This document shows, piece by piece, positions 6,769 through 11,296 of a stretch of 11,296 nucleotides of DNA. The stretch lies in NCBI GenBank assembly GCA_000435615.1, contig FR881996.1, positions 1 through 11,296 on the forward strand. Direction: 5' to 3'. Position 1 is the first letter of the stretch; every line of letters starts with the position of its first letter. The stretch comes from Firmicutes bacterium CAG:238. GTDB taxonomy: Bacteria; Bacillota; Clostridia; Peptostreptococcales; Anaerovoracaceae. A model generated the notes under the pieces. The model worked only from the letters and a program-made list of their open reading frames with translations. It made no database searches and had not been told where the DNA came from. The translations under genes and the position numbers were made by a program.

Positions 6769-7575
6769 TTACTTAAAATGGATCACAGGTTTGTTTCTGC
6801 TTGGCATTCGTTTGAACTCTATATCTTTTTTCGGATGTCCAAGAAATACAGGAAAATAATAACTTTTCAGTTTATTTCCACCTATTAATCCTTTCAGATC
6901 TTCTGCACCACCCTCCATAGCGAAATTAAGATAACCACATCAACAGACGCCCAGATCCATTACATTTGCATACAGATCAAGGTATGTCAGCGCAATACTG
7001 ATGTTAGCCTGAGAATCAGCCGTAGCCATAATAGCCACCGGTGCATCCCAAAAAACATATTCTCTATCAGTTCCAAGCACCTCAGCCGAAAGTAGCCACA
7101 TATTTCCCGATTTTTTCACCAGATTCTCTAGATAATTTCTGACAATCTTTGAAATCTCAGCTAGTTTTTCTCTGCTGTCAATGACGATCCATTCTACGTC
7201 CTGAATATTTCCGCCGGTTGGCGCACAGGCCGCCAATTCCAGAAGTTCTGTAATTTCTTCACGAGTCACGCGCTCGTCTGTAAAGTTTCTGATCGAGCGG
7301 TTTGATCTTAAGAACTGATATGCTTGCTGTTTTGAGATTTTTAGCTTTTCATCTATCTCCGGGCTTTCGCGGATAGGTGTTTTGGAAAAAACAAGCGATG
7401 CCGCAGGACAAACCGCCATGCAATGACCACATTCGAAGCAATGCACAGTCAGCTTCTGATCCAAATAAGGATAGCCCTCTTCATCTTTTTTTATGACCAA
7501 GCCTGAGCATATCTTGCTACACAGACCGCACTTTGAACATTTTTCTTTGTCAAGGATAAAGTTTTTTCCGTCCAT
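6769..7575 (-). pseudogene. Ferredoxin/nitroreductase fusion protein with an in-frame UGA
   Basis: A 268-codon gene for a nitroreductase-fold flavoprotein with an N-terminal double [4Fe-4S] domain. Clusters: Cys13, 16, 19, 23 (the last followed by Ser, not Pro) and Cys46, 49, 52, 56. The FMN domain starts at about 85 with RSNRSIRNFTDERV, then ELAACAPTGGNIQ and APVAIMATADS. The frame stops at UGA (6940-6942) after residue 211 (VMDLGVC), but the same frame continues without another stop for 56 codons (CGYLNFAMEGGAEDLKGLIG, then FPVFLGHPKKDI, KRMPSRNKP) to TAA at 6769. This is clearly the normal C-terminus, and UGA falls where relatives usually have Trp (GxCW). The 211-residue product would lack part of the FMN-binding fold. 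The ATG is 11 nt after the peptidase stop and has no clear ribosome binding site; an in-frame TAA just upstream rules out earlier starts, so translational coupling is likely. Family members use reduced ferredoxin or NAD(P)H; the substrate is unknown. Confidence 0.85.
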
Positions 7576-7586
7576 GATCGTTTACA

Positions 7587-8879
7587 TTATACAATATCAA
7601 ACATTCCCCAACCATACATTTCACAGCAGGCTCTCATTCCTTCGTTCAGTTCTTCAGGATATCCCTGGCTGACCGTTTCATTCGCTGCCCAGTTAATAAC
7701 AGCTTCTGAAAACATAAGAGGATGATCAAATCCTTCAGGTGAGATAAGGTCAAGGGAGTCATACTTTGTATGATTCCCGCAGAAGAAACCCGCAGAAAGC
7801 GTGATCTGAGGGATTTCCTTGGCGGCAAAATTAAGGGTATCGCATACCATAGGTGCCGCAGTCACAGCCCATTCCAGATCTAAGGATGCCGTGATCTCGT
7901 TGAGTTTTTCACGCACTTCATCGTTAAATCCGCCAACTGCACTGTAATTGGAAAGCGTGTTGCCTACGATGTCATAATTAAGAACAAATCTGGTTTTGTC
8001 GTATATGTCCATGTGATCTTTCAGGTAGTATTTGCTGCCATGCAAACCACACTCATGGCCTGACCATGCGATAAATCGAATCATCTTTTCCGGTCTTCTG
8101 CCTGCCTTTGCTTCTTCGTTATAGTATCTTGCAAGCTCCATTACCATTGCAACGCCCGCAACGTCATCTGCCGCACCGACACTGCTGATCGCGGAATCAA
8201 GATGTGCGCACACGACGATGCTTTCATCTGTATCACCGCTGCCTTCTACCACACCGATCGTTGTTCTTGTTTTGCCAAGTTCGATCTCAAAATCGAATTC
8301 TAAATGAACCTTGTTAACTCCGGAGTTTAATAATTCTAGGGCTGTCTTCCAGTGAATGACAAATGTAGGAATCGTAAATTCCTCATGCATGGTTTCAAAG
8401 TTTGCATATACAAAAGGTACGTCCCAGTGACCGTCAGTTGTAGTGTAAATTACAGCAGCCGCACCATATTCATATAGTCTCTTGTACATATTGATATCAG
8501 GATATTCAAAATATACGTCTCTGCAGATAAGAGCTGCCTTACCTCTTACATCCTTTGTTTTGAAGCTGGCAATATTGCCGTTTTCCACGTAAACAAGTTC
8601 CAGATCCATACCGCCTTCAGGTGTTGCCTTTGAGAAAATAGCGGGAGTATGCCTTATATCTTCCCATGCATCATTTCTATATACCTGAAGCACACTTTTC
8701 TTTATCGTGCTTACCGGCACTTCAAATTCATGAGTGTCAGTCATAATGCCGTTTTCTCTGTAATAATCAAGGATATAATCACTTGCTTTCAGGACCTGCG
8801 GAGTACCGGCGATTCTCTGTCCACAGTCTTCGGTAAAAAACCTTGTATGCTCATAGGCACGTTTGCTCATTTTGTTCAT
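7587..8879 (-). CDS. M28-family zinc metallopeptidase homologue with PA-like insert
   Basis: A 430-residue cytoplasmic M28 (aminopeptidase-type) homologue. The ATG at 8879 is best because GGAGG (8888-8892) lies 8 nt before it; the earlier in-frame ATG at 8894 overlaps that site. A PA-like insert spans about 95-195, where KDVRGKAALICRD is the recognisable core. Expected metal ligands are present: His226 (VCAHLDS), Asp238 (GAADDVAG), Glu276 (GHECGLHGS), Asp303 (NYDIVGN) and His370 (NHTKYDS). One point is odd: classical M28 enzymes have Glu-Glu before GL.GS, the first being the general base, whereas here that position is His275. The enzyme may be a peptidase using another base, or act on a different amide bond. 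No signal peptide or membrane segment is seen. It sits 65 nt after the symporter gene and 11 nt before the nitroreductase gene. The natural reading is hydrolysis of imported peptides or amidated compounds, an inference. Confidence 0.88.
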   Translation of the reverse strand: MNKMSKRAYEHTRFFTEDCGQRIAGTPQVLKASDYILDYYRENGIMTDTHEFEVPVSTIKKSVLQVYRNDAWEDIRHTPAIFSKATPEGGMDLELVYVENGNIASFKTKDVRGKAALICRDVYFEYPDINMYKRLYEYGAAAVIYTTTDGHWDVPFVYANFETMHEEFTIPTFVIHWKTALELLNSGVNKVHLEFDFEIELGKTRTTIGVVEGSGDTDESIVVCAHLDSAISSVGAADDVAGVAMVMELARYYNEEAKAGRRPEKMIRFIAWSGHECGLHGSKYYLKDHMDIYDKTRFVLNYDIVGNTLSNYSAVGGFNDEVREKLNEITASLDLEWAVTAAPMVCDTLNFAAKEIPQITLSAGFFCGNHTKYDSLDLISPEGFDHPLMFSEAVINWAANETVSQGYPEELNEGMRACCEMYGWGMFDIV

Positions 8880-8944
8880 GATAACTACCTCCATGTTAAA
8901 GTTTTATATGCAGTCATATGCATAAGCTCTTACAGGAATTTCTC

Positions 8945-10342
8945 CTAGATCAGATCTTTAAATTCCTTTATATCGATTTCTTTCCCGTTGCTTCGGTCTT
9001 CTAATGCCTTCAATACATCGTTGTGTCTCTTCTTTGACAGCGGATAAGCAAGAACGATCAATACGGTCAGGATCAGTACTCCTCCGCATCCAAATCCGTA
9101 AACAGCTTTCATTGCGCCAAGCGTAGCCTGCGTCTGAACTCCCGCTGCATTGTATCCGATAATTTCGAGTATTGTTCCTACAAGAGCGATCGCAACTGCG
9201 CCGGATACTTTTTGTATGAAAGCAATGAAACCAAATACGATCCCATCTAGTCTCTTCTTGGTGGCAAGCTCCTGCACATCAACACAGTCAGGGATCATGC
9301 TCCATGGAACCTGATAAATAGCAGCAAGACCAAGCGCCATTAATGTAACAAGGACATAAATCATGGTAAGCTGCCCCGGTTTAATGAAAATCCCGACTAA
9401 AGCGATCATGGATGCGCCTTCAATCCCGCAGGCGATGATCCATGCAGCTTTTTTTGAACACTTTTTGCATAAAACGTCAATACCTATCGCTGCAAAACAG
9501 CCAAGGAACCCAGCGTATGCCATTACGCTTGCAATTTGACCTTCACTCATCTGAACATAGTAGCTGTAGTAGTAAACCTGGATAGCCAGATTGATCGAGT
9601 TGCCGAAAATAGCGATCGCAAAAATCAGCATTACGATTCTTGCTGATTTATTTTTAAAGATTTCTTTGATGTCTTTAAGTTCAAACTTGCTTGCTGAATT
9701 TTCAAGATGTTTTTCATATCCTCTTGTGTTTCTCCACAGAGTATATATGAATACAAGAGCAATGAGCATGAACACTGCAACTGTTGCGGACCATCCATAT
9801 CCCGCAAACTTTTCGTCAAAGTAAGTTACCATCATCAGCGTTGGACTGATGATAATCATAACTACCATGCAAAAAAAGTTCTTAAAGGTTGCCAGTGTTG
9901 ATCTCTCGTCATAGTCAAGTGTCATTTCCGAACCTAGTGATGAGCTGGCAATGTCAAGTACGGTCTGCGCTGTATAATATAATAGGATAATTACAACGTA
10001 GTATACTTTTGATGCTCCTTCGCTTAATCCAAAGTTTGTAAAAAGAAGAACACTGATAATTGCAAATGGTATTGCGACACCTATAATGAGTGGTCTTCTT
10101 CTGCCATATTTACATTTCAGGTTATCTGAGATGCTACCTACAATCGGGTCGGTGATCGCATCCCATAAAGTTCCCAATGAGATGATCGCACCGGCAAAAG
10201 TAGGGTTCAACCCAACAATGTCTGTAAAGAAGAACAAGCCGTACATACTAAATAGTGTCCATGTGATGAAACTAGTGTAACCAGAAAGCCCGTAAGAAAG
10301 TCTCACCTTAAAAGGTAGCTTTTCAGAGATTTTGTGTTCCAT
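8945..10342 (-). CDS. GPH-family (MelB-type) cation:substrate symporter
   Basis: A 465-residue, twelve-helix membrane protein of the glycoside-pentoside-hexuronide:cation symporter family in the MFS superfamily. Signatures: KVRLSYGLSGY at the first helix, FFFTDIVGL (37-45), and WDAITDPIVGSISDN followed by KYGRRRPLIIG in the loop between helices 2 and 3. Asp61 and Asp65 match the cation-binding Asp55 and Asp59 of Salmonella MelB, and Asp130 matches MelB Asp124. The position of the MelB sugar-binding Asp19 is Phe25 here (my alignment from memory), so the substrate is probably not a MelB-like galactoside. The C-terminal tail is hydrophilic (about 40 residues after SKKRHND). AGGAGG lies 5 nt before the ATG. 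As first gene of a likely operon with the peptidase homologue and nitroreductase, it may import their substrate; no glycosidase is nearby to argue for a sugar. Confidence 0.9.
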   Translation of the reverse strand: MEHKISEKLPFKVRLSYGLSGYTSFITWTLFSMYGLFFFTDIVGLNPTFAGAIISLGTLWDAITDPIVGSISDNLKCKYGRRRPLIIGVAIPFAIISVLLFTNFGLSEGASKVYYVVIILLYYTAQTVLDIASSSLGSEMTLDYDERSTLATFKNFFCMVVMIIISPTLMMVTYFDEKFAGYGWSATVAVFMLIALVFIYTLWRNTRGYEKHLENSASKFELKDIKEIFKNKSARIVMLIFAIAIFGNSINLAIQVYYYSYYVQMSEGQIASVMAYAGFLGCFAAIGIDVLCKKCSKKAAWIIACGIEGASMIALVGIFIKPGQLTMIYVLVTLMALGLAAIYQVPWSMIPDCVDVQELATKKRLDGIVFGFIAFIQKVSGAVAIALVGTILEIIGYNAAGVQTQATLGAMKAVYGFGCGGVLILTVLIVLAYPLSKKRHNDVLKALEDRSNGKEIDIKEFKDLI

Positions 10343-10392
10343 GTTTTCCTCCTTAAGTTATTAATATAAAGCTCCTACGTACCTTCTTTCAT

Positions 10393-10421
10393 TTTATAAT
10401 TAGTTTTAAAAAAAAAAAATG
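10393..10421 (-). promoter_or_regulatory. Weak candidate promoter of the symporter operon
   Basis: On the minus strand TATAAA (plus-strand 10393-10398) could be a -10 element. A 17-bp spacer would put the -35 at CATTTT (10416-10421), a poor match, and most of the T12 tract would then lie in the spacer. It lies 51 bp before the symporter ATG. It is offered only because some promoter must lie in this gap, which follows a terminator. Confidence 0.25.
10408..10419. repeat. Homopolymer A12 (plus) / T12 (minus)
   Basis: Twelve consecutive A on the plus strand, the longest homopolymer in the window, in the leader or promoter region of the symporter operon. Such tracts vary in length by slippage; here it could alter promoter spacing. 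It is not preceded by a stable hairpin on the minus strand, so I do not call it a terminator tail. Confidence 0.9.
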
Positions 10422-10496
10422 CTCTCATATATCACTTTTTTCTTCCGATCATACCCGTTTTGCCCATCATATAGTTCTTTCGGACTATTCCATTAG

Positions 10497-10634
10497 TCTC
10501 GGGAGTTTGACGAGCTTTGCAAAAGGAAATCTTCCGGATTCCCGGATGAGCTGTTTCCGTGGTTCGCTGTGCTCTCCGAAGTCTGTAAAAAGAAATCCCG
10601 GATATCGAAAATGCCGCCCTGCAAGGCGGCATAA
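10497..10634. other. Unexplained GC-richer block, possible degenerate repeat element
   Basis: Between the XRE gene and the symporter leader, base composition rises and short motifs recur (TCCCGGAT twice, at about 10532 and 10597; TCCGGA). On the plus strand one frame is open for 45 codons from after TAG at 10494 to TAA at 10632-10634 (contains GFPDELFPWFAVLSEVCKKK), and a second plus frame is also open here; the minus strand has a 66-codon frame. Several overlapping open frames without start signals are more typical of a conserved non-coding or dispersed repeat than of a gene. The terminator hairpin occupies one end. The function is unknown. Confidence 0.35.
10608..10631 (-). terminator. Intrinsic terminator after the XRE-type gene
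   Basis: On the minus strand a perfect 7-bp stem TGCCGCC / GGCGGCA with a 6-nt loop is followed at once by TTTT. It lies 24 nt after the regulator's stop codon and points in the same direction, so it should separate that gene from the symporter operon. Confidence 0.75.
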
Positions 10635-10655
10635 ATGTTTTGAAGCACGGATGGT

Positions 10656-11138
10656 TTACCGTTTACGATAGAGAAGTACTATTCCAACACTCAATAATAA
10701 AACAGCTATTATTAAAATACAAACCAAAGGAAACAGTAAAATATACTCTGATGAATTTGTAAAATACTCATGAAAATTTCTAAATTCAGATGCCTGATAC
10801 CATTTTGCAAATAACGGCATTAATAAAACAAGTATCCCACCTATCATGATACTGGCTATCGAGATACACCTTTGAATAATACTGCCACTGCTTTTTTTAC
10901 ATCGGTATTGTGCTTATTTATGCCCTGATCATTGTCGGCATCACTCTCGGTCTTCATAAGATAATCTATAGAGCAGTCAAAATATCTTCCTAATTTGACC
11001 ATATTTTCTATATCAGGAATTGCCCCCATTTCCCATTTGGAAACAGCCTGTCTAGAAACATTCAGTTTTTCTGCCAGCTGTTCCTGTGATAATCCATTCT
11101 GTTTTCTTAATCTCTGTATTTTTTTCGGCAGATGTCAT
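10656..11138 (-). pseudogene. XRE-type regulator with two C-terminal membrane helices, double frameshift
   Basis: A Cro/C1-type helix-turn-helix regulator with a membrane tail, readable only across two frame changes. The ATG at 11138 (AGGGG 9 nt upstream) gives MTSAEK; the frame is then lost at an A7 tract (plus-strand T7, 11119-11125), and removing one A restores KIQRLRKQNGLSQEQLAEKL, NVSRQAVSKWE and FDCSIDYLM. A second A7 (T7 at 10892-10898) breaks the frame again; adding one A gives KKSSGSIIQRCISIASIMIG and helices at about 90-110 and 132-156, ending LLYRKR. The two shifts compensate, so the restored protein has 160 residues, normal for such regulators. Each single frame hits stops (TAG in the middle of the HTH region in the start frame). 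The downstream part alone is open from an ATG at 10847 (63 codons) but lacks a ribosome binding site. Either the gene is dead, or the assembly miscounts A-runs. Confidence 0.82.
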
Positions 11139-11165
11139 AATCTGCATCCCCTTTCTGTTTTTCAG

Positions 11166-11180
11166 TGTAATTACAGTATA
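11166..11180 (-). promoter_or_regulatory. Possible -10 and overlapping palindrome before the XRE-type gene
   Basis: On the minus strand TATACT (plus-strand 11175-11180) resembles a -10 element, 36 bp before the ATG. It abuts the 10-bp perfect palindrome TGTAATTACA (11166-11175), which could serve as an autoregulatory operator. No good -35 is seen, so the call is weak. Confidence 0.3.
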
Positions 11181-11296
11181 ACTTTCTCTCTCAATCCATC
11201 TACCATCTGTACCTTGCAGATCCGCAATTCAGAGTTACATTCCGGAAAATCCTGCCGATTTATGCTGTCTTCCACAGGGACCACCATATTAGAAAA
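11171..11296 (-). CDS. Possible C-terminal end of an unrecognised protein (partial)
   Basis: The minus frame is open from the window edge to TAA at 11171-11173 (41 codons): FSNMVVPVEDSINRQDFPEC, then SELRICKVQMVDGLREKVIL. The mix of charged and hydrophobic residues looks protein-like, but the stretch is short and I recognise no family. It could be the tail of a longer gene upstream or a small ORF from the ATG at 11287. It overlaps the likely promoter of the XRE-type gene, so it may be chance. Confidence 0.3.
   Translation of the reverse strand, partial: FSNMVVPVEDSINRQDFPECNSELRICKVQMVDGLREKVIL

Larger units (their letters stand above)
10354..10607. other. Gene-free gap upstream of the symporter operon
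   Basis: No convincing gene. Nearest the symporter is an AT-rich leader with the T12 tract; beyond it is a GC-richer block (listed separately). Open frames in it on either strand lack ribosome binding sites and recognisable similarity. Confidence 0.5.

Noticed and set aside
6940..6990. Selenocysteine at the UGA of the nitroreductase gene as the primary reading
   Set aside because: The position matches a usual Trp, and no hairpin with the expected apical G is visible within about 40 nt downstream; kept only as an alternative in the findings.
8895..8944. Inverted repeat TATGCA / TGCATA between symporter and peptidase genes as a promoter or terminator
   Set aside because: Six-base arms in AT-rich DNA with no clear -35 or U-run; too weak to call.
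10432..10632. Minus-strand frame of 66 codons before the symporter
   Set aside because: It starts inside the terminator hairpin, has no ribosome binding site, and has a composition (many Arg, Cys, His, Thr) unlike neighbouring genes.

Overview
The window looks like chromosome from a low-to-mid GC anaerobic Firmicute of class Clostridia that ferments amino acids. Reasons: ferredoxin-dependent 2-oxoacid oxidation instead of a lipoamide dehydrogenase complex, a CoA-acylating aldehyde dehydrogenase, strong AGGAGG-type ribosome binding sites, and clostridial-looking regulators and transporters. A family such as Anaerovoracaceae is a guess. Every gene I support lies on the minus strand, so transcription runs from high to low coordinates.

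Layout in transcription order. (a) 11296-10608: the tail of an unrecognised reading frame, then an XRE-type regulator with two C-terminal membrane helices. The regulator is broken by two single-base shifts, each at an A7 tract, and is followed by a good intrinsic terminator. (b) 10607-10354: no convincing gene; it holds an unexplained GC-richer block and a T12 tract in the likely leader or promoter of the next operon. (c) 10342-6769: a probable operon of a GPH/MelB-type cation symporter, an M28 metallopeptidase homologue, and a two-cluster ferredoxin/nitroreductase protein whose frame is interrupted by an in-frame UGA near its C-terminus. (d) 6768-6544: a regulatory gap with a candidate promoter, a 19-bp near-palindrome over its -10, and a tandem 8-bp repeat. 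(e) 6543-1405: a tight operon encoding a four-subunit 2-oxoacid:ferredoxin oxidoreductase (delta, alpha, beta, gamma; closest to the VorB type), a PLP aminotransferase and an acylating aldehyde dehydrogenase. (f) 1404-1: a hairpin, a cyclase/formamidase-family metal hydrolase, and a decayed MATE transporter running to the window edge.

The central operon reads as a pathway: amino acid to 2-oxoacid (aminotransferase), 2-oxoacid to acyl-CoA plus CO2 plus reduced ferredoxin (VOR-like complex), and acyl-CoA to or from aldehyde (EutE/PduP-like dehydrogenase). The upstream operon could supply peptides or amino acids and an electron-accepting flavoprotein, but that link is inference from proximity. 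Three of the eleven or so genes are disrupted, so either this is an eroding accessory region or the assembly carries point and homopolymer errors. I see no CRISPR, tRNA, rRNA, insertion sequence or phage gene.
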